A DNA stretch of 64,000 nucleotides from Fomes fomentarius. Lineage: Eukaryota > Basidiomycota > Agaricomycetes > Polyporales > Polyporaceae. Each line of letters starts with the position of its first letter. Position 1 is the stretch's first letter. The notes under the pieces are model-generated. The model was not told the origin of the DNA. It saw nothing but the letters and a program-made list of their open reading frames with translations, and made no database searches. This document shows, one piece after another, positions 35,494 to 48,722 of the stretch. Both the position numbers and the translations under genes were made by a program. Location: positions 1,488,001-1,552,000 of the forward strand of contig JABYQN010000006.1 in the NCBI GenBank assembly GCA_022606135.1, written 5' to 3'.

Positions 35494-38400
35494 ATGGCGC
35501 TTCCGACTCTGGAGCCGTCTGTGCAAGACCATCTGCGGTTGGAAGCATTCGAGGTAGCGTAGCGTCCAATCATAACTCGAACGAATGTGAACATGCATGT
35601 CTCTGTAGGGCAAGTTTGACGTGAAGGATTTCGTGGGCACAATATCCGAGAAGCTGATTGCTCAGTCGAAGGCCGATCCTGGACGTGAGTACCTGCGGTT
35701 GTTGTTGTTCCTATACTTCCATGTCTGAATAAATCATTGTGTCGTATGGGACACCCAGCATTTGATCCGAAGCCGTTCATTCGAACTTTTGAGGCTGCGG
35801 TGGACAAACTCATTGCGGTACGAAAAGATGTCCAGGCGAAGACGGAGCAGATGGAGAAGAGCGTACGGGTCGCGGAACGGGACTACTCGAAGAAGATGAC
35901 TGATTTGAATCGAGGTTTCGAGGTACGTGGTACATTATGCTTTCATAGCTCGCCTGTAGCAGTGAGGCTCATTCGTTCCGACAAAAGGCAGTCGGCCAGT
36001 CTTTCTCGGGCATGGAGACGAAGATGAACGACGTCGGGCGTACGGCCATACGCATCGGCGAGCAGATGGAGTCTGTGCACCAGCAACGACAACGCGCGCA
36101 AGCCGCGTATGACCTTATCGACTACTACAACCAGTTCGCGAAGGACGACACTGCGAGGCTAGACGCGCTTAAGAAGGAAGGAAAGGATGGGAGACGGAAG
36201 GTTGCTGTCTTGCTCCGACGGCTGGCCACTGTAGCGAAGGAGGTGGACTTGCCCCATGCCGACAAGGTGCGCTATATTCTGATATGCTACAATGGGCCGT
36301 GCTCACGCGGAGTCTCAAGACACGAGAAAACATCGATCGGTATTGCGAAAAGTTTGAGAAGGACATGCTACACCTGTTCGATCGAGCGTATAGGAGAGGT
36401 GACCCGAAGATGATGCATGTACGTCCTTTCCATGACCGGTCTTAGGCCAATAGGCGGCGTCTCACGCGTCGCCATAGCATTGTGCACAAACGTTGCTTGA
36501 CTTCAACGGTGGGGCGTCATGCGTGCAAGTATACGTCAACCAGCATGACTTCTTCATCAACCGAGTCCAAGCCGACACTAATGTCGACGATCGATTGTGG
36601 GCAACATCTCATAGCCGGTGGCATACGAGCTAACTATGCTATAGATGGGGTGATCTCCCCGACCCAAATGCGATCCCCCCAGTGTCGGAAAGAGGGCTAC
36701 AAGAGTTGTTCCAGGAGATCCGAACCACCGTGGGCCAGGAGGCTCAGATTGTGCAGGCCGTGTTCCCCAACCCAGCGTTTGTTATGCAAGTGTTCCTCCA
36801 AAGAGTGTTCGCGCAGTCCGTACGTGCATCATGTCGTCCCACGCGACGCCATGTATTGAGTCTTGATTTAGATCCAACAACACCTGGAGCAACTTGTCGC
36901 CCGAACAACAGACATGCCAGAACTGGCATTCCTACGAATACTACAACTTGTACACCAGCTCACATCTGTCCTGGTAGAGGATCTCAAGGCGTACGAACTT
37001 CCTTCCGTGATTTCGAAATCGCCGACCGATGCCAACGAGTTCAACCGATCTCTCAAAGGAGCAGTCTCAAGTGCAACGAATACGGCTACGGCGGCGACCA
37101 TCAGCACCATGCTTGAGACGGCCATGGAGGAATTATTCGTCCCCTATACGGAAGGCCAGCGCTATCTGGAGAAGGAAAGTCGTAGTTTAGGCGAGATGTA
37201 TGCAAGCTACCTCGCAAAGTTCACTCGTTACCATGTATGTCTCTTGATCCCCCGCCTGCGTTTAACTCACTGACACCCGCTATAGGAGAAAGCAGATACG
37301 AAGGGAAAATCCTCAATGTTCGGGCGTATGGTGGACCAGCTGAGTGCTGCTGCCGCTACCACCTCTCCATCAGGGACGACGTCAACCTCGGCGCAAGCTG
37401 CTGCTGCACTCATGCGGTTCGGCGGGCTCAGCGCGAACAGCGACCGTGGAGTAGATAAGACGGGCGAGGATCCCATTCGCGAAGAGGATGGCATGCTGAG
37501 TGTCGATAGTGCTGAGACAATGCTCAAGTGGCACGCAGAGGCTATCGGGCGCTGTGTCGAGCTCAGTTCCTCCAACGACGTGTTAGTCTCATCTTACGTT
37601 TCAGCCGCCGATAACCTCTCCTTACTCACCTGGTGCAGGCCGAAACATACATTTGCGTTGTTGCGGGTGTTGTCGGCGGCGATCGGAAGCTCTTACATCG
37701 AGGCCGCCGTCGAGTCGTGAGTACTCGTAGTACTGCCAGTGATGGCTGCTCACGTTTGTATAGTGCACAAGCCCGCATTGACGCTGCCGACTCAAAGACA
37801 GAGCCTAGCATGCAGCCACTGACGGTGCTACGAGAGGTCGACCTCATCTGCCACTTGTGGCAGCGATATGTCACAATGGCTCTTCTTCCTCTCGCGAGTA
37901 GCTCCGTCACCGTGCGTCGAGAAATGGTGGTGTTCAACAACCAGGCTGTCAGCAGGATCGAGGGCGGCGCGAACCAAGTCACACAGAAGTTGACAGACGG
38001 TGCGTGCCGAGATTCATGCCTCAAGGGCAAGCGAACCTTACCCATATGTCTAGCCATCGTCAACTGGCTCTCTGCACAATTGGCGAAGCAGAAGCGTACA
38101 GATTTCAAGCCGAAGAATGACGACCTCTCATTTGCTCGAGTCAACACGGAGCCGTGCATAGCCTGCTGCGATATGCTTGAGAAGGTGCGCGATGCTGCAA
38201 AGGCGACGCTCAGTGGCAAGAACTTGGAAGTGTTCTTGACCGAGGTCGGTGTGGCTTTCCACAGGTGAGTGCATACACTCAATGAGGTTGTTACCGCGCG
38301 ATTCTCACAACTTCTACCAGTCTCTTGCTCGACCACCTCAAGAAGTTCCCTGTCAGCGCAACGGGAGGTCTAATGCTCGCGAAAGATCTCAAGTCCTACC

Positions 38401-38813
38401 AGGACGTCATCGATTCATTGAACATCCCGTCCTTGCACGAGCGCTTCGAATTTATCCGCCAGCTGGGCAACGTCTTTCTTGTCAGGCCCGACATCCTCAA
38501 ATCGTACATCACGGAAGGCTACCTCGGGCGCATCGACGCCAACCTTCTCCGACCATATCTCGTGCAGCGTGCGGATTGGGGTCAGGCGGAGAAGGGTTTC
38601 AACGATCCCACGGACGGTAGCGTGACGGATAGCAAGGGCATGCGCGACCGCTTTGGTATGGGCAGGCTGAGCATGATCATGAAGGACCTGGAGCCGCTCA
38701 GGGAGCAGATCAGCATGCCGAGCATGCCGATGAGCAACTTGCAGAATCTTGCGTCCTCGTTCGCCAACGCACGGCCTTCGAGGTTCAGCAGCGGGGCCAA
38801 CCTAGGCCCGTGA
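35494..38813 (+). CDS. SEC10: Exocyst complex component Sec10
   Basis: Subunit of the octameric exocyst that tethers secretory vesicles to the plasma membrane, important at hyphal tips. Model, 13 exons: join(35494..35553, 35609..35684, 35759..35922, 35988..36266, 36320..36418, 36478..36617, 36645..36819, 36872..37234, 37286..37581, 37639..37716, 37764..37999, 38054..38264, 38321..38813), 889 aa, phases consistent. The N-terminal coiled-coil region (KDVQAKTEQMEKSVRVAERD) is followed by the Sec10 signature YCEKFEKDMLHLFDRAYRRG and LLDFNGGASCVQVYVNQHDF, WGDLPDPNAIPP, and a conserved helical C-terminus (VNTEPCIACCDMLEKVRDAA). The intron at 36618-36644 is only 27 nt in this model, so the exon 6/7 junction deserves checking. 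Confidence 0.93.
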
Positions 38814-38905
38814 ACGTTCTGGCTTGCATTGTTCCAGGTGTTGTTGCGTTGGCGTTTGAACTTAAATTATGCAATTTCTTCCATTGCGTGTGTGTAGATG
38901 CTTCC

Positions 38906-38941
38906 ATGTAGATGTAGATGTAGATGTAGATGTAGATGTAT
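38906..38941. repeat. TAGATG hexanucleotide microsatellite
   Basis: About five to six head-to-tail copies of GTAGAT in the short gap between the convergent SEC10 and enoyl-CoA hydratase genes, preceded by a single isolated copy at about 38893. It is non-coding. Confidence 0.95.
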
Positions 38942-38956
38942 GAATACAGATCCACT

Positions 38957-40287
38957 TCATTCCCCCTTGAAAACTGGTGACCGCTTCTCCTTGAAAGCTT
39001 GCAATGCCTCTAGACGGTCCTTCGAGTGCAACAGGGGCTCATATGACGCCCTCTCGAAGTCGAGGCCTGTGTGTTGCATGCTATGTTAGACGGCGAGGTC
39101 TTCTTCGAGCAACAAAGGGCATACCAGACTCAAATCCAACGTCGGGCACACGAGATATTGCTTGCTTAGCTGCACGCAGTGCAAGAGGAGCTACGTAGAT
39201 GCGAGCATGAGTCCACATCAGGCGCATTGCTTGAGAAGGACTCTTCTGCCTACCATTCACACTGATCTCCTGCGCCAGTTCCAACGCCCTGTCGTACGCA
39301 GTGCTCTCAGGAGCCGACACATAGTCTACGACGCCTGCCAGGGTACAAACCGAATCCAGTCCCGATGCGCGCAAACGAACAGGGGAGAGTGGACGGGGAC
39401 GTACCGATGTGCAACGCCTCCTGCGCCGTCAGAGTCTTCGCCGTAAAGATGAGGTTCTTCGCCTTCGCCACTCCCAACAACCGCGTCAGCCGCTGCGTTC
39501 CTCCAGCCCCGGGGATGATGCCCAGCCGAGTCTCGGGCAGGCCGATCTTCGTCACAGAATGTCCTGTTGCACGCATACATTCAGAACTCCTTGACCCACC
39601 CCGCCCCGATCCGGCCTCGGAATCCCGACTGGCGGCACAGCAACAGCACATCAAGGCTGCAGTCAGGCGTCGAGCAACGTACCTGCGACTCTCAGATCAC
39701 ACGCAAGCCCCATCTCCAGCCCGCCGCCGAGCGCGGGCCCGTCGATGGCCGCGACAGTCGGCATGGGCAGGTTCTCGAGCGTGCCCAGGGCGCGGCGGAG
39801 GTCGATGAGGAACTTGTCGACCTGCGCCTTGGTCATCGTCGCGCGTTCGATGAGGTCTGCACCTGCGCAGAACGAGCCCGGGGTCGAGGACCGGATGATG
39901 AGCACGCGCGCACTAGTAGTGTCCGGTGAGAAATGTAAGGAAGGGGATGCGTAGGGGAGGAGGGGAGGGCGTACTTCTTGTCAAACTGCACTGTGTCCAA
40001 GCGTTCTTGGAGCTCCTGGACGGTGCAATGTGAGAATGTGAGCCGTGCACTCAAAGGGTGTGTCTAGTAGACTCCCCGACCTTCAGCAGGCGCAGAGAGA
40101 TCGCGTTCTTCGCTTTGGGACGGTTAAGGAGCAACGAGACGATCCCCGGACGGTCAGGAGCGGGTTCAAGATACGCTTCCGCAGGGCTCGCGCCAGCAGC
40201 TGTCTGGATAAACCGTCGTCCTACGCACGCGTACCGTGCACTCCGCAACGCAGTCAGGCCAGAAACGCGATAAGAAACAAGCAGCAT
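38957..40287 (-). CDS. Mitochondrial enoyl-CoA hydratase/isomerase family protein (methylglutaconyl-CoA hydratase-like)
   Basis: Model: complement(join(38957..39066, 39125..39190, 39254..39334, 39405..39563, 39683..39912, 39975..40015, 40081..40287)), 297 aa, phases consistent. The N-terminus is basic and Ser/Ala-rich ([19 protein letters not shown]), a probable mitochondrial presequence. The crotonase core is complete: [10 protein letters not shown], the oxyanion-hole segment [48 protein letters not shown], and FKEKRSPVF at the C-terminus. [15 protein letters not shown] and the overall order fit AUH-type 3-methylglutaconyl-CoA hydratases of leucine breakdown better than bulk beta-oxidation enzymes; the exact substrate is inference. 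The final acceptor CACACAG at 39067 is required to keep the [11 protein letters not shown] frame. Confidence 0.9.
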
Positions 40288-40914
40288 CGTTGAGAATAAG
40301 GAGAGGCGCGACAACCCCACATTGAAGATGTAGACGTCGGAAGACGCGTGACGTCTGTGCGAACTAAGCGAGCACGGAGCTTGCGGAGATCCATTTTCGA
40401 ATGCAATGCATTCAGCGCGGGGAATGTCTAGAATGGTGCAAACATGTCCAGTTCTCTGCACGACGATATACGCGGGAGAGTACAGGGTACAGGACTAGCT
40501 AGAGCGTACAGGTACTTTCGGCAATGCGTGAATACTCGAACGTACGTGGCAGTGCTTACGGAGGGGAGGGAGGGGGGAGGGAGGTAGATATTACAGACAG
40601 ACAAACACACGATGCAATGCGAGGCAAGCACGTAACCCTAGACAAAGAGACAAATATACGAAGGGCGTGACGACCACCTGGAAGTAGAGGCCACAAGAGA
40701 GGCCACAAGAGAAGACGGTGGGCGCGACAGACAAGCGGATGAAGGCGTAAGATGGAGCACACAAACTGCTCATCTGATAGGTATATCGAAGTGTTCACGA
40801 TGAGATCGGCGGCCATATGAGGTATATCTGGTGGAACGTGAGCGTACGCATAGGGGAAATGATGGAAGAATACTCACCGAACGCATGTCACATATTCGCT
40901 ATGTACGACATGGT
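40288..40914. other. intergenic region with G-quadruplex-like tract
   Basis: Between two minus-strand genes. At 40561-40585 the plus strand carries four runs of three or more G separated by single A residues, a classic G-quadruplex pattern, upstream of the hydratase start. A 14-bp unit (GAGGCCACAAGA core) is duplicated in tandem at about 40687-40712. No gene seen. Confidence 0.6.
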
Positions 40915-42355
40915 TCAACGCGCCTCCCCGTGGACGACGTCACTCGGGGTGTAGTATTGCTGCACCGGGGGAGCACCAGTAGTCCTCAGCGAGTTGCTCG
41001 GATCCGCATAGGGATGAGTGGACGAGTTCGGGGAATGCTGCGTGTTATCATAATACTCCGTGTTGGTACCATATCCGCCCTCATACCCGCTGTACTGGTT
41101 CGGGTTGTATGGCTGGGCGTTGTATGGCTGGGCATTGTACGGCTGGGCGTCGTACGACTGGGCGTTGTACGACTGGTCGTTGTACGGCTGCGCGTTGGGC
41201 GGGTAGTCAATCCCAGCAGCGAAGTTCATGTCCATGGGTTGCGGGTTGCTGTACTCGTCCATGACCGGGAGGCCATAGTGCATCGCGCGATCGGGGTATG
41301 CGTCAGGCGCGGCGTGGGTCGCGACCGGGGCGTCGTTCAGATCCTCGCGCCCGCTAGGACCGCCAACGAAGCTCATGTCCGTCGGGCTGCTCGCGCCGTT
41401 GTTGCTCTCGTGCGGCGTGTACTTCTCAAAGTACGCCATGTCCTCCTCGTCCTGCAACTTCGCCGCACGACGCTTCGCATAGACGACGGCGACGATGATA
41501 GCGCCGACTGCGACCACGCCGACAACGGAGAAGGTGGCGGCAACGGCGCCCTTGTTGTTGAAAAAGCTGGAATGAATGGAAGGTGTAAGACACCGATGAT
41601 CTTTTGACGTGATGCGATGGTAGTAACTCACTTGCTGGATGAGGCAGAAGAGGCATTTGCAGCAGAGACCCCATCCGTGGAGCTCGGTTCATCCGTGAGC
41701 CCCCAGGTGTACGAGGTCGGCTCAATGCCGGCGCCCGCGTTACCAGTCGGAGCGGCGGTCGCAGCGACGTAGGGAGTGCCAGTGTTGCTGATCAAAGTAA
41801 CGCCAGTAGACCTCGAAGACGAAGAGGAAGTCGGAACACTGCATGGAGAGCGTATGAATCGAATGAGCGAACGACTTCTGCAGCGAGGCTGACAAGCAAG
41901 TTTACTTACGAAGAAGAGGAGGAGGAAACAACTGAAGACGAAGAGGTCGAAGACGAAGACGAAGACGAGTCCGAGTCGGATGAGACAGAGGTGGAGATGC
42001 TCGTTGTAGACGAGGTAGTTGGCTTCGTCGACGTGCTGGTGGAGGTGGGGGCAGGTTGGTTGGTTGTGGTGGTAGTCACCTGGTTTACGGGTGAAGTGGT
42101 GGTGGTAGGCACGCTCGGAGGACGGGTCGTCGTGGTCGGGCCCACCGAGGTCGTCGAGGTCGTCGAGTCCGTCGGGGGGAGAGTTGACGTCTCCGTCGTA
42201 GACAACGACCCTTCATCACCTCCTGCATTGGGGGGCGGGAAGATGGTAGACAGACCGAGATCCGACTGAGCGTTCACAAGGAGCGATTGGTTGCAAAGGA
42301 GCGCGAGAGAAATGAGCGTAAGTACGCGTGCCGCGGACGCCAAGCAGCAACGCAT
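40915..42355 (-). CDS. Ser/Thr-rich single-pass membrane protein with Tyr/Asn/Gln repeat tail
   Basis: Model: complement(join(40915..41566, 41632..41838, 41910..42355)), 434 aa. A signal peptide (ARVLTLISLALLC, cleavage near VNAQ) is followed by a long Thr/Ser/Pro mucin-like ectodomain ending in nearly pure Ser runs. Then comes a non-repetitive piece (TLISNTGTPYVAATAAP), one membrane span (AVAATFSVVGVVAVGAIIVAVVY) and a basic stop-transfer KRRAAK. The cytosolic tail holds a conserved-looking DEEDMAYFEKYTP, then about six copies of a five-residue unit of the form Q-P/S-Y-N/D-A. It has the same architecture as the protein at 19201-20752. Similar designs occur in fungal cell-wall integrity sensors and signalling mucins; the exact role is unknown. 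Confidence 0.85.
41104..41196 (-). repeat. Tandem 15-nt coding repeat (QPYNA-type pentapeptide)
   Basis: About six in-frame copies of a 15-nt unit within the tail of the membrane protein, with third-position and first-codon variation (QPYNA, QSYNA, QSYDA). Because the unit is a multiple of three, copy number can change without breaking the frame. Confidence 0.9.
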
Positions 42356-42768
42356 GATGAATGGCAGGGGGGAGGGCGTCGGGGTCAGCGATGAGCGAGC
42401 TGAGAGCGATGAGAAGAGGTAGAGAAACAACGGACGGCGACCATACTGATAGAGGCTCGCATTGACGGAGGCCAAGCGGCGATCTCCCCGGCCGGCGTCT
42501 CCTTCCGTCATCAGAAAGGTCCAGGTTCAGTGGCGGCCAGCCTCAGGCTGAACCAAGTGCCTGGTTTCCATACGCACCCTTCTCACCCCAACATCCGCCG
42601 TATATTGCGAAAGATTCAATTCCGTCCGTATGTACACACCCGTGCGAGTACAAGTACAACAGAAAACCAAGCTGCAGCAGCGGGCAGGAAGCCGCTGAAC
42701 GTACCGCCACGAAGACTCCGCAACGCCGTAGCCGAAACATCAATTTCAGAAAAGGACAGAGCTCCGAA
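42356..42768. other. intergenic, no gene seen
   Basis: It holds the upstream region of the Ser/Thr-rich gene and the 3' flank of the orphan coiled-coil gene, both minus strand. An open minus-strand frame continuing from the orphan gene in another phase was considered noise. Confidence 0.4.
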
Positions 42769-44543
42769 TCATCCGATCGCTCCATCGCCGTTGAGCAGTG
42801 CATTCGTTCGCAAGAACTCGAACGATTCGGCCTTATTGCCCTGGCTTTCAAGCTGGATGCAAATGTGCAGAAGCTTCCCCGCTCTGACATCTCTCTTGAA
42901 TTGCGACACATCCATATCGGGGTTTCGGCCCTGAAGTTCGCCCAACACCCTCTGCTGATCCTGGACATCAAACGGGTCGACTTCAGTACAGTTCGAGAAG
43001 TGATGGCAAGAGCTTACCTCCTTGCTGAGCTTTGCCCACACTGGGGCCAGGTGTGCCAGAGAGAAGGTGTGTATCCCAAGGTAATGCCATCCCGAAGGCT
43101 GATAATATACATCAATATTCATATCTATAGATGGGTCCTGCTCTTACCTCGATTGCTGGCCAGCAAAAAATCTTCAGTGGGCCTGCATTCTCTGCCCAAT
43201 GTTCCACAGCCTGAACCATTTGTGTGTTGCCCCATCCGATAAGGTACGAGTGCTCTGGTCCCTCGAGGATGATGGGCCGGTACAAGAACACCATATCGTC
43301 CTGCGGACAGATACGCGGGTCGAATCCTTCGCAATACTCCAAGCTAGAGCGTCCTCAACTGCGTGTGATGCACACATAGGCCTATAAGACACACCTTCCG
43401 ATCTGATTGACCTATCGGAATGTATTGGATTAGCACAGTGCTCCTTCATCCTCCCGGAATCATCGACAACAAAAGCGGCATGAATGAACATCGACTCCTT
43501 AAGGGCAAGTGCAAGCACCTACTAGACACAAATGACTATGGACACGTCGTCTACTGTCGAAGGGTGTCTTTCATAGAGCGTAGGATCCCTAGAAAGGACC
43601 AGCAAACGGGAACTTGGACTCACCGTGTCTTCATCAAGTACGAGCTTCTCTTCGAGAACGTACAGCGGGAACGGCCCATATTGCACCACAACTGTCGCAG
43701 GCGGCGATACGAGCTCGATGTACCATGGGAGCCGTTTCTTGCTCGACGATGATGAATCCTTTGACAATGACTGCTCGTTTGCTCGAGCAGCCGCAGACGC
43801 GGACGTACTCGCTCTGTGGGAGGAGACCCCCGACACGGATCCTTGAGCAATAGCCGAATTCGTCCTGTTGTCGGAGGGAGAAATAGCTTTCGCTGACTTG
43901 GTGGCCGCACTTGCGACGGAGCGGTGTGGCCTGACAGTAGATTCGTCGTCGGAGACGTGCTTGGAGACTGAGCGTTCGGGGTTTAACAGCTCAGATATAG
44001 TCGTGTGCTGCGTGTTCACCGACGTCGGATCCCTCGCGGCGTCTGCTATACCAGCGGCCTGGAGCGATCAATGATAGGATATGAAGAAGAGATTCCAGCT
44101 GGAGCCGAAGAACGACGCACCTTGAGGCGACTCAGAAGATCCTCAATAACCTTGTGAGCGTTCTTGACCTCCTTCAGTGCTTCGTTCCGTTCGCGGGTGA
44201 GCTGCGCGATCCACGGGCTCTTCGCGTCAAGCTGTTGATGCAATGCTTCATTCTCCTGCTCAAGCTCGCGGATATCGCACGCCTGTGTGAGGTTCTGGGC
44301 CTCGAGCTCCTCCACCTTCGTTTTCAGCAGCCTTGCTCGCTCGTCTGCGGCGATCGTTGCTTGTCGGAGATGATCCTGGAATCTACGTACGGCGGCCGTT
44401 AATTCACCGAACTGAGGGGCAGGTGCGTCGAATGAGCAAACCACAGCGGTGTGATTTATCAGAAGCGAAGGACGCACTTCGACCTGAAGGCTCGTCAAGT
44501 CTGGCGTGGGTGGAGAGTCAGTAGGAGACATTGCTGCAGACAT
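42769..44543 (-). CDS. Orphan coiled-coil protein, probably basidiomycete-specific
   Basis: Model: complement(join(42769..43098, 43148..43343, 43412..43518, 43624..44058, 44121..44543)), 496 aa. Residues about 40-140 form a strong coiled coil (RLLKTKVEELEAQNLTQACD, LEQENEALHQQLDAK). A Ser-rich linker leads to a conserved-looking C-terminal domain with LPWYIELVSPPATVVVQYGP, GFDPRICPQDDMVFLYRP, LIGWGNTQMVQAVEHWAE and GWHYLGIHTFSLAHLAPVW. The last exon keeps an unused donor-like GTAAGC at 43017 because reading through preserves the frame to the stop. The 43412/43343 junction (donor GTCAAT) is the least certain. I do not recognise a named family. The block order resembles uncharacterised proteins of mushroom-forming fungi, from memory only. 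Confidence 0.7.
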
Positions 44544-45154
44544 GCCCCAAGCAGTGACAGGAAGTAGTTGGACGACGATGACAGTTGACAGACGTGAACT
44601 AGGACAGGTGCACTGGATAACGTGAAGACCAGGCTTTGGGCCCGTGTCGCCAGGGTACCGCAGTGGGTGGCAGGTGGCGGACCGCGTTGGCTGCAACACT
44701 ATCCGCGCAAAGGAAAGACAAAGACAGGCGGTCCAAGATCTGGCCAGTACATCTGAGGCGGCCTGCCCCAGAAGGCACCTGTGGCTCGCTGCCTCAGTCT
44801 GGGGTCTTTCCCGACATTCAAAGAAGCGGCGATGGTATCAGAATAAACTGCTAGTGGACTAGTAGGATCTGCTATCTGATGGCGGACATACCACTGCAGT
44901 CCCGCGCGGCTGCTCTGACCATCTCAGTGCGCAACGATCATTGCCCCAGTCACGGGCGCTCTTGGGCGTATATGCACGCGCACGTGGCCGCGACATGAAC
45001 TCTCGCGGAGGCAATTCGAGCTCAACGCGCGGCGTGCTTTCCGCTCTCGCACCTCACCGTTCTCGCAACTCTCCGCTTTCAACAGCGCGCTGCCCAACGC
45101 ATCGTCACACCACACGCGACGGCCGTGAGCGAAGACGACAGCGAGATCGTCGGG
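44544..45154. other. intergenic region between divergent genes
   Basis: Promoter interval for the orphan coiled-coil gene (minus) and the ACMSD-like gene (plus). The frame entering the latter is open upstream of its ATG to about 45125 but contains no ATG. No element identified. Confidence 0.4.
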
Positions 45155-46692
45155 ATGTCCGCGCAAAGGCTTCTGGTCGACATCCACACGCACGTCTATC
45201 TCCCGCGATATGCCGCCTTTCTCCGGAGTCGCACCTCAGTCCCTCGCATCTTCACCCGCAACTCGCTCGAAGGCAAGTCCGAGGAGCGTCTCCTCATCCT
45301 CGACGATGAACCAAGCGGCGGACGTCCCGTCGGTGCCCAGGTACCTATCACGCCGTTCACTCCTGCTCCTGTCTCTGTGACTGAAGTGGACGTCGACGAG
45401 ATAGTACTGGGACAGAGATGAGAAACTCAAGTTCATGGACCGTCACGGGATTGACATCTCGGTGGTGAGGTGAGTACCGCAGCAACTCGAACTTGTCTTC
45501 CGGAAGTGCTGCCCATGGCCCAACATGCCTTCTGCTGCAGCCATCGCGGGAGCTGAGATGCTTATCATGTCGCGCTTCCTCGATGGCGCGGCCCGAGCGC
45601 ACGGGCTCAAGGAATCGCACACCATCCTGGTGGGAAGGGCCAATCAACCACGGAGGCCGAGGCTGCGAACGCTCATTCAACGTTAACAGCTCCGCGAATC
45701 CATGGCTCGACTTCCTCCCAGCACGAACAGCTCACACACTCGCCGGCGAGCTCAACGATGACCTCGAGACCTACTGCTCCACCGCTCCCTCTCTCGCCAA
45801 CCAATCCATGAAGCGGCTATACGGTTTCGGCCTACTCCCCCTCGTTCCTGGCGCGTCCACCGAGTCCCTCCTGAGCACAGTCGAGCAGGTCGCGGCCCTG
45901 CCCCACCTCCGCGGTATCATTATGGGCACACGGGGGCTAGGCAAGGGCCTCGACGACGATGCGCTTGAGCCTCTGTGGGGTGCGTTAGAGAAAGCGGGAC
46001 TGGTCGTCTTCCTCCATCCACACTACGGCCTGGAGAACGTGTGGGGTGAAAAGGAGAACGGGCACGTCCTGCCGCTCGCTCTTGGCTTCCCGCTTGAGAC
46101 GACAATCGTGAGCAGTCTCCGTATCTGATTCTGTCAGAAGCTCAATCGCTGCCGTCGACTGACCAACCTTTCACACCGCATACAGGCGACGACGCGCATG
46201 ATCCTCGCGGGCGTGTTCGACCGGTACCCCAGCCTCCGCCTCCTCCTCGCCCACTCTGGCGGTGCGCTCCCGCAGCTCTCCTCGCGCCTCGCGTCCTGCA
46301 TCGCCCACGACCCAGTCGTCGCCTCGCGCCTCCAGCACGACGCGCGGTACTACCTCGGCAAGCTCTACCTCGACGCGGTCGCCTACGGCGCCGAAGAGCT
46401 CAGCTTCGTCAGCGACGCGCTCGGCCGTGCGGAGAAGTACGCCCGCCCGGGCTCGTCTGCTGCCGTGTCGAGCGCGAAGGGCACGGATGGCACGGCGCAG
46501 CGCAAGCTGGGCGCACGGAGGATGTTGTTTGGGACCGATCACCCGTTCTTCCCGCCGCTGAGCGAGAAGGAGAGGTGGACGAGTGTGGTGGAAAATTTGG
46601 AAGCTATTGACGACGCGTATGGGTGGGACGAGGCCGACAAGGACGCGGTGAGGGGCGGCAACGCTGTCTCGCTGTTCAACCTCGGGAAATGA
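45155..46692 (+). CDS. Amidohydrolase-2 family decarboxylase, ACMSD-like
   Basis: Model: join(45155..45340, 45405..45469, 45690..46107, 46186..46692), 391 aa. The start is the first in-frame ATG, giving the metal-binding LLVDIHTHVYLPRY. Further ACMSD-type markers: EKLKFMDRHGIDISVVS, LVVFLHPHYG, GFPLETTIATTRMILAGVFDRYP, LLLAHSGGALP, YLGKLYLDAV and GTDHPFFPPL, supplying the His and Asp ligands expected for the zinc-dependent decarboxylases. ACMSD removes CO2 from aminocarboxymuconate semialdehyde and diverts tryptophan breakdown away from quinolinate. Related decarboxylases act on other aromatic or pyrimidine acids, so the substrate is inference. Intron 2 (220 nt) is unusually long for this window. 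It converges with quinolinate phosphoribosyltransferase only 143 bp away. Confidence 0.88.
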
Positions 46693-46835
46693 GTACGGCC
46701 GTTTGTGCAGTGACTATTGTCGCAGCAGCGTTACATGAGTAGTGTGTACAATGTACTACAACACCCGGCACTATTCTACATGACTTGTTTACATTCTCTC
46801 GACTGCTTCTTGCCCGGGTACCTGGCACCCATGCC

Positions 46836-48374
<1,539 letters not shown>

Positions 48375-48722
48375 GGTGATCGTCCAGAGTAGAGAGCGAC
48401 TTTCGCGATTACAGGGTCGCTATTGAGTATAAGGTCCGTTGTGCCCGCTCGGTGCTCAACCTGTATTCCGTCCACGCGCTGTGTGCTACCGCTGAATCGC
48501 ACCTCACTGTGTGGAAAGTGGAAGAACTGAATTGTTTGACATGCCATTGCGGCATTACATAGTCTACTACAGAAGCAGGCGCGTGGGATGACTGGCCATA
48601 TGCCGTGAAGACGGTCCGACTATGGCATAGGCCCACTCGTGCACACGCGATCGTCCAAGACAGAAAACATCGCTAGTTACCGAGAGGAACAAACGTGCGC
48701 ATAAACTGTGTCAAGAACTCTC
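48375..48722. other. intergenic, BNA6 promoter side
   Basis: Between two minus-strand genes: the BNA6 upstream region and the 3' end of the GPI-anchored protein gene. No element recognised. Confidence 0.4.

Noticed and set aside
38906..38941. Hexanucleotide array as a CRISPR-like or telomeric repeat
   Set aside because: No spacers, the unit is only six bases and it does not match the fungal telomere unit TTAGGG; a plain microsatellite.
43017..43022. Donor-like GTAAGC within the last exon of the orphan coiled-coil gene
   Set aside because: Splicing there puts the downstream conserved-looking region in the wrong phase, whereas reading through keeps one frame to the stop.
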